Below, one piece after another: positions 4,975-13,600 of a DNA stretch of 14,955 nt. The position numbers were made by a program, and so were the translations under genes. Origin of the DNA: Sphingobacteriaceae bacterium. GTDB lineage: Bacteria; Bacteroidota; Bacteroidia; Sphingobacteriales; Sphingobacteriaceae. The first letter of the stretch is position 1, and each line of letters starts with the position of its first letter. Under the pieces are notes generated by a model that was given only the letters and a program-made list of their open reading frames with translations, was not told where the DNA came from and did not search any database. The DNA is taken from positions 1-14,955 of the forward strand of contig CANHHZ010000025.1 of NCBI GenBank assembly GCA_947460275.1, written 5' to 3'.

Positions 4975-5673
4975 GTGGCGAAATTAACAAAAAATCAAAA
5001 ACTGGCACACGCTAAACTAGAATTCGGTAAATCGTATTCCCTAAAGGATGCGGCTGCTTTGGTAAAAGAGATTACTACAACTAAATTTGATGCATCGGTT
5101 GATATTGATGTAAGTTTAGGTGTAGATCCACGTAAAGCCAATCAAATGGTACGTGGTATAGCTACTTTACCTCATGGTACAGGTAAAACTGTACGTGTTT
5201 TGGTACTTTGTACTCCTGATAAGGAAGAAGAGGCTAAAGCAGCAGGAGCTGATTTCGTTGGTTTAGACGAATATGTGGCTAAGATTGAAAGTGGTTGGAC
5301 AGATGTTGACATTATTATCACTACTCCTGCTTGTATGGCAAAAGTAGGTAAGTTGGGCCGTGTTTTAGGTCCGCGTAACCTTATGCCAAACCCAAAATCA
5401 GGTACAGTAACCAACGAAGTTGGAAAAGCTGTAACTGACGTAAAAGGCGGTAAAATTGATTTTAAAGTTGACAAAACTGGTATCATTCACGCTTCAATAG
5501 GAAAAGTATCATTCCCAGCAGAAAAAATATACGAGAACGCGTTAGAAGTACTTCAAACGATTTCAAAATTAAAACCTTCTGCTGCAAAAGGAACTTATTT
5601 TAAGAGCATTCATGTATCTTCAACAATGAGTCCTGGAATTGCAATCGAAAGTAAATCAGTTGTGGGGATCTAA
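4975..5673 (+). CDS. rplA: 50S ribosomal protein uL1
   Basis: Forms the L1 stalk at the ribosomal E site, which moves deacylated tRNA out; in many bacteria it also represses its own operon. The 232-aa length is normal. The L1 signature occupies residues 124-145 (VGKLGRVLGPRNLMPNPKSG). Domain I is split around domain II (about residues 68-158), as in the family. The start is GTG at 4975 (MAKLTKNQK). No in-frame ATG lies near, so a non-ATG start is required; no Shine-Dalgarno accompanies it. It lies 24 nt after rplK and its stop is only 2 nt before rplJ, which implies co-transcription and perhaps translational coupling. Confidence 0.96.
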   Translation: MAKLTKNQKLAHAKLEFGKSYSLKDAAALVKEITTTKFDASVDIDVSLGVDPRKANQMVRGIATLPHGTGKTVRVLVLCTPDKEEEAKAAGADFVGLDEYVAKIESGWTDVDIIITTPACMAKVGKLGRVLGPRNLMPNPKSGTVTNEVGKAVTDVKGGKIDFKVDKTGIIHASIGKVSFPAEKIYENALEVLQTISKLKPSAAKGTYFKSIHVSSTMSPGIAIESKSVVGI

Positions 5674-5675
5674 TT

Positions 5676-6194
5676 ATGAACAGAGAAGAAAAACAAGAAG
5701 TAGTTTTAGCTCTTCGAGAGAAAATGCAAGAGTTTGGCAATTTTTATATTGCTGATACCTCAAGCTTATCTGTTGAGAAAGTAAATGACATCCGTCGCAA
5801 ATGTTTCGAAAGCGGCATCGAAATGAAAGTTGCAAAAAATACCTTAATCAAAATAGCGATCGAGGGATTAGCAGGCGACTCAAGTGAGATGTTCTCGGCA
5901 TTAAAAGGTCAATCAGCATTATTGTTCTCAAAAGTAGGCAATGGCCCTGCTAAGCTTATTAAAGCTTTGAGAAAAGGATCTGATAAACCTGTGCTAAAAG
6001 CTGCTTATATCGATACAGCAATATTTGTTGGTGATAACCAATTAGATGCATTAGTAAGTCTTAAATCAAGAGAAGAACTTATTGGTGAAATCATTGGCTT
6101 ATTACAATCACCAGCCAAAAATGTTGTTTCGGCATTACAATCAGGCGGTGGAAAAATTGCAGGCATTGTTAAAACACTACAAGAAAGAGGTTAA
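5676..6194 (+). CDS. rplJ: 50S ribosomal protein uL10
   Basis: The stalk base: the N-terminal domain binds 23S rRNA and the C-terminal helix carries bL12 dimers. The 172-aa protein shows typical stretches FYIADTSSLSVEKVNDIRR (about residues 23-41) and KVAKNTLIKIA (about 52-62). The C-terminal helix has the bL12-binding character (NVVSALQ...IAGIVKTLQERG). ATG 5676 begins 2 nt after the rplA stop, with a partial GGGG about 9 nt upstream. Because there is no leader between rplA and rplJ, the uL10-binding leader known from E. coli has no equivalent place here. A small 5-bp hairpin follows the stop (6195-6211). Confidence 0.96.
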   Translation: MNREEKQEVVLALREKMQEFGNFYIADTSSLSVEKVNDIRRKCFESGIEMKVAKNTLIKIAIEGLAGDSSEMFSALKGQSALLFSKVGNGPAKLIKALRKGSDKPVLKAAYIDTAIFVGDNQLDALVSLKSREELIGEIIGLLQSPAKNVVSALQSGGGKIAGIVKTLQERG

Positions 6195-6211
6195 CGAACA
6201 CCTAAAGTTCG
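6195..6211 (+). repeat. Small hairpin at the start of the rplJ-rplL gap
   Basis: CGAAC (6195-6199) and GTTCG (6207-6211) pair over 5 bp with a 7-nt loop, starting right after the rplJ stop. No T tract follows, so it is not a terminator. The rest of the 64-nt gap is A/T-rich with no promoter box. The higher bL12 dose needed per ribosome must be set at translation or RNA level. Confidence 0.3.
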
Positions 6212-6258
6212 CAATTAATTAAAATTATTATTACGTAAATTTTTAAAATCTTAATAAA

Positions 6259-6636
6259 ATGGCAGATTTAAAAGCGTTTGCTGAGCAATTGGTAAACTTA
6301 ACAGTAAAAGAAGTTAATGAATTAGCTCAAATCTTAAAAGACGAGTATGGTATCGAACCTGCTGCTGCGGCAGTAGCTGTTGCTGCACCTGCTGGTGGTT
6401 CTGATGCTCCTGCAGCAGAAGAAAAAACAACTTTTGATGTAATATTGAAAGAAGCTGGTGGTCAAAAATTAGCAGTTGTTAAACTTGTTAAAGACTTAAC
6501 TGGTTTAGGTTTGAAAGAAGCTAAAGACTTAGTTGATGGTGCACCAAAAGAATTAAAAGCTGGTGTTGCAAAAGACGAAGCTGAAGCTTTGAAAAAACAA
6601 TTAGAAGAAGCTGGAGCAGTAGTTGAAATTAAGTAA
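6259..6636 (+). CDS. rplL: 50S ribosomal protein bL12 (L7/L12)
   Basis: The mobile stalk protein, present in several copies per ribosome, that recruits and activates translational GTPases such as the EF-Tu encoded upstream. The 125-aa acidic protein has an N-terminal dimerisation domain (residues 1-32). An Ala/Pro/Gly-rich hinge covers about 33-55. A globular C-terminal domain (56-125) has the family stretch KTTFDVILKEAGGQKLAVVK and the factor-binding helix VKDLTGLGLKEAKDLVDG. ATG 6259 has no Shine-Dalgarno. A 152-nt gap with two hairpins separates it from rpoB, a place where expression of stalk proteins and polymerase can be uncoupled. Confidence 0.97.
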   Translation: MADLKAFAEQLVNLTVKEVNELAQILKDEYGIEPAAAAVAVAAPAGGSDAPAAEEKTTFDVILKEAGGQKLAVVKLVKDLTGLGLKEAKDLVDGAPKELKAGVAKDEAEALKKQLEEAGAVVEIK

Positions 6637-6665
6637 TTACTTAATTTTAACGAACCTTTAAGAAA

Positions 6666-6697
6666 AGACTCCGACTGTAAAGTTGGAGTCTATTCCT
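6666..6697 (+). terminator. Candidate attenuator hairpin between rplL and rpoB
   Basis: Arms 6666-6675 and 6682-6691 form a 10-bp stem with one G-T wobble and a 6-nt loop. The sequence after it (ATTCCT) is a poor T tract, so termination should be incomplete. In E. coli an attenuator in the equivalent rplL-rpoB gap lowers polymerase expression relative to ribosomal proteins; the same role here is inferred from position. Confidence 0.6.
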
Positions 6698-6715
6698 ATT
6701 TATAAACATTTCATC

Positions 6716-6753
6716 TTGTTTGGTTGGTGAATGTTTTGAGGCAAACCAAACAA
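6716..6753 (+). repeat. Second hairpin in the rpoB leader
   Basis: TTGTTTGGTT (6716-6725) and AACCAAACAA (6744-6753) pair perfectly over 10 bp around an 18-nt loop. It lies 36 nt before the rpoB TTG start and has no T tract. It may be an RNA processing or protein-binding site. No TAnnTTTG promoter box was found between 6637 and 6788. Confidence 0.5.
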
Positions 6754-6788
6754 ATAGTTTATTCTTAAACTAAATTAAATTTAGTCCC

Positions 6789-9700
6789 TTGGCAAATAAA
6801 GTCGTAGACCAAAGAGTAAATTTTGCACGAAGTAAGCACGTTATTGATTATCCAGATTTTTTGGATGTGCAGTTGCAATCATTTAGAGAATTTTTTCAGA
6901 TAGAAACAACTTCAGATAACCGTCACACCGAAGGTTTATTTAAAGTTTTTGCTGAAAATTTCCCAATCACTGATTCTAGAAACATATTCGTTTTAGAATT
7001 TTTAGATTATTTTATAGACCCACCACGTTATGACATTCCAGAATGTATAGATCGTGGGCTAACTTACAGCGTTCCGTTAAAAGCAAAGTTAAAGCTTTCT
7101 TGTAACGATGCTGAACATGAAGATTTTGAAACCATCATTCAAGATGTATATTTAGGCACCATTCCTTATATGACGCCTAAAGGTACTTTTGTGATTAACG
7201 GCGCAGAGCGTGTAATTGTTTCGCAATTGCATAGGTCTCCGGGTGTGTTCTTCGGCCAAAGCCGTCACACTAACGGAACCAAACTGTATTCTGCTCGTGT
7301 AATTCCTTTCAAAGGTTCATGGATTGAGTTTGCTACCGACGTAAACAACGTAATGTATGCTTACATCGATCGTAAGAAAAAATTCCCGGTAACTACACTA
7401 TTGCGTGCAATTGGTTACGATTCTGATAAGGACATTTTAGAGTTATTCGATCTTGCCGACGAAGTAAAAGTTAGCAAATCAGGCTTAAAAAAATATATCG
7501 GTCGTAAATTAGCCGCAAGAGTTTTGAGAAAATGGGTTGAAGATTTTGTAGATGAAGATACCGGTGAGGTAGTTTCTATAGATCGGAACGAAGTAATCTT
7601 GGATAGGGATACCATTTTAGAAGATGAACATATCGATATGATCATTGATGCAGGCGTTAAAACGATTATCTTGTCAAAAGATGATGGAGCCTCTCAAGCC
7701 GATTATACCATTATATACAATACTTTACAAAAAGATACCTCAAACTCTGAAAAAGAAGCTGTAGAAAACATCTATCGTGCTTTGCGTAACGCAGAACCAC
7801 CTGATGAAGAAACCGCAAGAGGTATTATTGAACGTTTGTTCTTTTCGGATAAACGTTATGACTTAGGTGATGTGGGTAGATACCGTATCAACCGTAAGTT
7901 GAAAATGGATACGCCAGACGATGTTAAAGTATTAACTAAGGCAGATATAATTGCTATTGTTAAATATTTGATCAAATTGATCAACTCTAAGGAAGAAGTG
8001 GATGATATCGATCACTTATCAAACCGTCGTGTACGTACGGTAGGCGAGCAATTATACGCACAGTTTGGTGTTGGTTTGGCTCGTATGGCCAGAACTATCC
8101 GCGAGCGTATGAACATTCGTGATAATGAAGTGTTTACACCGACTGATTTGATTAATGCCCGTACTTTATCATCGGTAATTAACTCTTTCTTTGGCACCAA
8201 TCAACTTTCTCAGTTCATGGATCAAACCAATCCGTTGGCCGAAATTACCCACAAACGTCGTTTGTCGGCATTAGGCCCAGGTGGTTTATCTCGTGAGCGT
8301 GCAGGTTTTGAGGTTCGTGATGTTCACTATACCCACTATGGTCGTTTGTGTACTATCGAAACTCCAGAGGGACCAAACATCGGTTTGATTTCTTCACTAT
8401 GTGTGCATGCTAAAATTAATAACCTAGGTTTCATCGAAACTCCTTACAAAAAGGTAATAAATGGCGTAGTTGCAGTTAATGAAGATGTCATCTATTTATC
8501 TGCCGAGGATGAGGATGGCAAAACCATTGCGCAAGCCAATGCAGAATACGATGACAAAGGTAACTTTATTACTCCACGCGTAAAAGCACGTTACGAAGGT
8601 GACTTTCCAATTATTGAGCCTGAGAAATTAGACTTGATGGATATAGCACCAAACCAAATTACTTCAATTGCAGCATCATTAATTCCTTTCTTGGAGCATG
8701 ATGATGCAAACAGGGCTTTGATGGGATCTAACATGCAACGTCAGGCAGTACCTTTGTTGCGCCCTGAAGCTCCAATTGTTGGTACAGGTTTAGAAGGTCG
8801 CGTTGCTCGTGATTCTAGAACGCTAATCAATGCTGAAGGTAATGGTGTGGTAGAATACGTAGATGCAAATGAAATCATCATTAAATACGAACGAAACGAT
8901 GCAGATCGTTTAGTGTCTTTTGAGGGTGATAGTAGAACATACAGACTTACCAAGTTTAAAAAAACCAACCAAAATACTTGTATTAATCTAAAACCAATTG
9001 TTAAAAAAGGGCAGAAGGTTGTGAAAGGTCAAGTACTTTGTGAGGGTTACGCAACTGAAGATGGTGAGTTGGCATTGGGAAGAAACTTGAAAGTTGCTTT
9101 CATGCCATGGCAAGGATATAATTTTGAGGATGCGATTGTAATTAATGAACGTATTGTTCGAGAAGATATTTTTACTTCATTACATATTGAAGAATTTGAA
9201 TTAGAAGTACGTGATACCAAACGTGGGGAAGAGGAATTGACACCAGATATTCCTAACGTTTCTGAAGAAGCTACTAAAGATTTAGATGAAAATGGTATCA
9301 TTCGTATTGGCGCTGAAGTAAAAGAAGGCGATATCCTAATTGGTAAAATTACACCAAAAGGCGAGTCTGATCCTTCTCCTGAAGAGAAGTTGCTTCGTGC
9401 TATTTTTGGTGATAAAGCCGGAGATGTTAAAGACGCATCATTAAAAACACCACCTTCAATTAAAGGTGTGGTAATTGACACCAAATTATTTTCGAGAGCT
9501 AAGAAAACCACTAAAGCAGAGGAAAAATCAGCTATTGAGAAATTAGATAAAAAATACAAACTAGTTACAGAAAACCTTAAAAATGAATTGGTAGATAAAT
9601 TATTCCAAATTGTAAATGGAAAAACATCTCAAGGGGTATTTAATGTTTACAAAGAATTATTGATCGCCAAAGGTGTTAAATTTACACAAAAGGTATTGGC

Positions 9701-10595
9701 CGACTTAGAATATACGCATATCAATCCATATAAATGGACAACAGATGATGGGAAAAATGATCAAATCAAGATGTTGTTACACAATTATGGAATTCGTGTA
9801 AACGAAGAGCTAGGTGCTTATAAACGCGATAAATTTGCAATTAGTGTTGGTGATGAGTTACCATCAGGAATTGTTCAAATGGCTAAAGTATACGTAGCTA
9901 AAAAACGTAAATTAAAAGTAGGTGATAAGATGGCTGGTCGTCACGGTAATAAGGGTATTGTTGCCCGTATCGTACGTGATGAGGATATGCCTTTCTTAGA
10001 AGACGGAACTCCAGTTGATATCGTGTTGAACCCATTGGGTGTACCATCACGTATGAACCTTGGGCAAATCTACGAAACTGTATTGGCTTGGGCTGGTAAA
10101 GAGTTGGGTGTAAAATTTGCTACTCCAATTTTTGATGGTGCTAAGCACGATGAGGTTGAAGGATGGATTGCAAAAGCAGGATTGCCAGCTTCGGGTAGAA
10201 CGTATTTACATAACGGTTTAACTGGCGAAAAATTTGACCAACCCACAACAGTAGGTATTATTTATATGCTTAAACTGGGTCACATGGTTGACGATAAGAT
10301 GCACGCCCGTTCTATCGGACCATACTCACTAATTACACAACAGCCATTGGGCGGTAAAGCTCAATTTGGTGGTCAGCGTTTTGGTGAGATGGAGGTTTGG
10401 GCATTAGAAGCATTTGGTGCTGCTAATATCTTGCAAGAAATCTTGACAGTTAAATCTGATGATGTTATTGGAAGAGCCAAAACTTACGAAGCCATTGTTA
10501 AAGGCGAAAACCTACCAACACCAGGCGTACCAGAATCATTTAATGTATTGGTACACGAGTTACGCGGTTTAGGTTTAGATATTACGTTAGATTAA
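6789..10595 (+). CDS. rpoB: DNA-directed RNA polymerase subunit beta
   Basis: One of the two large catalytic subunits of RNA polymerase. The 1268-aa protein is intact from the N-terminal lobe (QRVNFARSKHVIDYPDFLDV) to the C-terminal clamp contact (LVHELRGLGLDITLD). The rifampicin pocket lies at residues 475-495 (QFMDQTNPLAEITHKRRLSA); positions matching E. coli D516, H526 and S531 are the sensitive types (D478, H488, S493). The active-site lysines lie in GDKMAGRHGNKG (K1047, K1055), and the switch/clamp stretch GGKAQFGGQRFGEMEVWAL is present. The start is TTG at 6789: the frame meets a stop at 6771-6773 and the next in-frame ATG is far inside the gene. There is no Shine-Dalgarno. It is expressed from the rplK promoter through an attenuator-like region. 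Confidence 0.97.
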   Translation: MANKVVDQRVNFARSKHVIDYPDFLDVQLQSFREFFQIETTSDNRHTEGLFKVFAENFPITDSRNIFVLEFLDYFIDPPRYDIPECIDRGLTYSVPLKAKLKLSCNDAEHEDFETIIQDVYLGTIPYMTPKGTFVINGAERVIVSQLHRSPGVFFGQSRHTNGTKLYSARVIPFKGSWIEFATDVNNVMYAYIDRKKKFPVTTLLRAIGYDSDKDILELFDLADEVKVSKSGLKKYIGRKLAARVLRKWVEDFVDEDTGEVVSIDRNEVILDRDTILEDEHIDMIIDAGVKTIILSKDDGASQADYTIIYNTLQKDTSNSEKEAVENIYRALRNAEPPDEETARGIIERLFFSDKRYDLGDVGRYRINRKLKMDTPDDVKVLTKADIIAIVKYLIKLINSKEEVDDIDHLSNRRVRTVGEQLYAQFGVGLARMARTIRERMNIRDNEVFTPTDLINARTLSSVINSFFGTNQLSQFMDQTNPLAEITHKRRLSALGPGGLSRERAGFEVRDVHYTHYGRLCTIETPEGPNIGLISSLCVHAKINNLGFIETPYKKVINGVVAVNEDVIYLSAEDEDGKTIAQANAEYDDKGNFITPRVKARYEGDFPIIEPEKLDLMDIAPNQITSIAASLIPFLEHDDANRALMGSNMQRQAVPLLRPEAPIVGTGLEGRVARDSRTLINAEGNGVVEYVDANEIIIKYERNDADRLVSFEGDSRTYRLTKFKKTNQNTCINLKPIVKKGQKVVKGQVLCEGYATEDGELALGRNLKVAFMPWQGYNFEDAIVINERIVREDIFTSLHIEEFELEVRDTKRGEEELTPDIPNVSEEATKDLDENGIIRIGAEVKEGDILIGKITPKGESDPSPEEKLLRAIFGDKAGDVKDASLKTPPSIKGVVIDTKLFSRAKKTTKAEEKSAIEKLDKKYKLVTENLKNELVDKLFQIVNGKTSQGVFNVYKELLIAKGVKFTQKVLADLEYTHINPYKWTTDDGKNDQIKMLLHNYGIRVNEELGAYKRDKFAISVGDELPSGIVQMAKVYVAKKRKLKVGDKMAGRHGNKGIVARIVRDEDMPFLEDGTPVDIVLNPLGVPSRMNLGQIYETVLAWAGKELGVKFATPIFDGAKHDEVEGWIAKAGLPASGRTYLHNGLTGEKFDQPTTVGIIYMLKLGHMVDDKMHARSIGPYSLITQQPLGGKAQFGGQRFGEMEVWALEAFGAANILQEILTVKSDDVIGRAKTYEAIVKGENLPTPGVPESFNVLVHELRGLGLDITLD

Positions 10596-10597
10596 CT

Positions 10598-10676
10598 AAG
10601 GTCTAAGGTATAAGTTTTGAGGTTTAGGGCGTTTGTCCAGCACCTCAAAGCTTATACCCTAAGCCTTTAACCTTAT
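10598..10676 (+). repeat. Long heptad-phased hairpin between rpoB and rpoC
   Basis: Arms 10607-10623 and 10642-10658 pair over 17 bp with one wobble around an 18-nt loop, and imperfect pairing extends outward to about 10598 and 10667. Both sides read in 7-nt steps: AAGGTCT, AAGGTAT, AAGTTTT, GAGGTTT on the left; ACCTCAA, AGCTTAT, ACCCTAA, GCCTTTA, ACCTTAT on the right. No T tract follows, so it is not a normal terminator. It fills nearly all of the 89-nt gap. Confidence 0.7.
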
Positions 10677-10684
10677 TAAAAGCT

Positions 10685-13600
10685 ATGTCTTACAAAAAGG
10701 ATAATAAATTAAAAAGCAATTTCACTTCAATAACTATTAGTTTATCGTCTCCAGAAATTATTTTGGAACGTTCTAGTGGTGAAGTGTTGAAACCAGAAAC
10801 TATTAATTACCGTACTTACAAGCCTGAACGTGATGGTTTGTTTTGTGAGCGTATTTTTGGTCCTGTAAAAGATTACGAATGCCATTGTGGTAAATACAAA
10901 CGTATCCGTTATAAAGGTATTGTTTGTGACCGTTGTGGTGTAGAGGTAACAGAAAAGAAGGTGCGTAGAGAGCGTATGGGACATATCAACTTGGTAGTTC
11001 CTGTTGCGCATATTTGGTATTTCCGTTCTTTGCCTAATAAAATTGGATATCTTTTGGGCTTGCCTACAAAAAAATTAGATTTGATTATCTACTACGAACG
11101 TTATGTAGTTATTCAAGCTGGTTTAATGGAAGAGCAGGGTATTAGCTATATGGACTTCTTAACAGAAGAGGAATATTTAGATATCTTAGATAAATTACCT
11201 AAAGAAAATCAATATTTAGAGGATAGAGACCCTAATAAATTTGTAGCCAAAATGGGTGCAGAGGCATTAGAAGACTTATTAAAACGTATTGATTTAGATA
11301 CTTTATCGTATAACTTGCGTCACCAAGCAGCAAACGAAACTTCTCAACAACGTAAAAATGAAGCTTTAAAACGCCTTCAAGTTGTAGAGGCCTTCCGTGG
11401 TTCTAGAGCACGTATTGAGAATAACCCAGAGTGGATGATCATTAAAATCGTTCCTGTTATTCCGCCAGAATTACGTCCATTAGTTCCTTTAGAAGGTGGT
11501 CGTTTTGCAACTTCAGATTTAAATGATTTATACCGTCGGGTAATTATTCGTAACAACCGTCTAAAGCGTTTGATCGAAATTAAAGCGCCAGAAGTTATTT
11601 TACGTAACGAAAAACGTATGTTACAGGAAGCTGTAGATTCGTTATTTGACAACTCACGTAAAGTAAATGCGGTTAAAACCGAAGGTAACAGAGCCTTAAA
11701 ATCACTTTCAGATATTTTGAAAGGTAAACAAGGTCGTTTCCGTCAAAATTTATTAGGTAAGCGTGTAGATTATTCTGCTCGTTCGGTAATTGTTGTAGGT
11801 CCAAACCTTAAATTACACGAATGTGGTTTACCAAAAGATATGGCTGCAGAGCTTTACAAACCATTTATCATTCGTAAGATGATAGAAAGAGGTGTCGTAA
11901 AAACTGTTAAATCTGCCAAAAAAATTGTTGATAGAAAAGATCCTTTAGTTTGGGATATCCTTGAAAATGTATTAAAAGGACACCCTGTATTGCTAAACCG
12001 TGCACCTACTTTGCACAGATTAGGTATCCAATCTTTCCAACCTAAATTGGTTGAGGGAAAAGCTATTCAATTACACCCACTAGTTTGTACTGCATTTAAT
12101 GCGGATTTTGACGGTGACCAGATGGCTGTGCATTTGCCATTGGGTAATGCCGCAATTTTAGAAGCGCAGGTACTAATGCTTGCAGCGCACAATATTCTAA
12201 ATCCTGCAAATGGTACACCTATTACCGTACCTTCACAGGATATGGTTTTAGGCCTTTATTATATCACCAAAGGTCGTAGAACTGATGCAACACGTGTTGT
12301 TAAAGGACAGAATGCTATTTTCTATTCTCCTGAGGAAGTGATTATCGCTTACAACGAGAAAAAAATTGATTTGCATGCTTTTATTAAAGTAAAAGTAAAT
12401 GTGAAACAAGAAGACGGAACTATTGTAAATAAACTAATTGATACAACTGTTGGAAGGGTATTGTTTAACCAAATGGTACCACAAGAAGTAGGCTATATCA
12501 ATGAACTATTGACTAAAAAATCTTTAAGAGATATTATTGGTGAAGTAGTAAAAATGACTGGTATGGCTCGTTCGGCTAGATTCTTAGATGATATCAAAGA
12601 ATTAGGTTTTAGAATGGCATTCCAAGGTGGTTTATCGTTTAACTTGCAGGATGTAAATATTCCAGTAGAGAAACATACTTTATTAGAACAAGCTGCAGGA
12701 GAAGTTGAAGAGGTAAGAAACAACTATAACATGGGTTTCATTACCAACAACGAACGTTACAACCAAATTATCGATATCTGGACACGTATCAACAACCGTT
12801 TAACCACGTTTGTAATGAACCAATTGTCTAGCGATAACCAAGGTTTCAACTCTGTTTACATGATGCTTGACTCTGGAGCCCGTGGTTCTAAAGAGCAAAT
12901 TCGTCAGTTGGCAGGTATGCGTGGTTTGATGGCTAAGCCTCAAAAATCTGGTTCAGGTGGTGAAATTATTGAAAATCCAATTTTATCTAACTTTAAAGAA
13001 GGATTGTCGGTATTAGAATACTTTATTTCTACCCACGGTGCTCGTAAAGGTTTAGCGGATACGGCGTTAAAAACAGCTGATGCGGGTTATCTAACTCGTC
13101 GTTTACATGACGTAGCCCAAGATATGATTGTAAATACTGAAGATTGTGGTACTTTAAGAGGTATGTATACTACAGCCTTAAAAGACAACGAAGATGTTGT
13201 TGAGCCATTATATGACAGAATTTTAGGTCGTATTTCTCTTCATGATGTTTATAATCCAATTGACGGTAAACTTTTAGTTGGTGCTGGACAAGATGTGAGC
13301 GAAGAGATTGGTAAAGCGATTGAAGAATCACCTTTAGACGGTATTGAAATCCGTTCGGTATTAACTTGCGAAAATAAACGTGGTGTTTGTGCTTTATGTT
13401 ACGGTCGTAACTTGGCCTCTGGTAAACGTGTTCAAAAAGGTGAGGCTGTTGGTGTAATTGCTGCACAATCTATCGGTGAGCCGGGAACACAGTTAACATT
13501 ACGTACGTTCCACGTGGGTGGTACGGCGTCAAACATTGCTGCAGAATCTCAGATCAATGCAAAATTTGAAGGTGTTATCGAATTTGAAAACTTACGTACA

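Noticed and set aside
8211..8273. Rifampicin-resistance substitutions in RpoB
   Set aside because: The key positions (D478, H488, S493) carry the sensitive residues. The T and A differences from E. coli nearby are likely lineage variants.
9047..9559. A 170-codon open frame on the - strand inside rpoB, and shorter - strand frames over rplK, rplA and rpoC
   Set aside because: They lie wholly within highly conserved + strand genes, have low-complexity Ser-rich translations and no promoter or start context. They are mirror effects of biased codon use.
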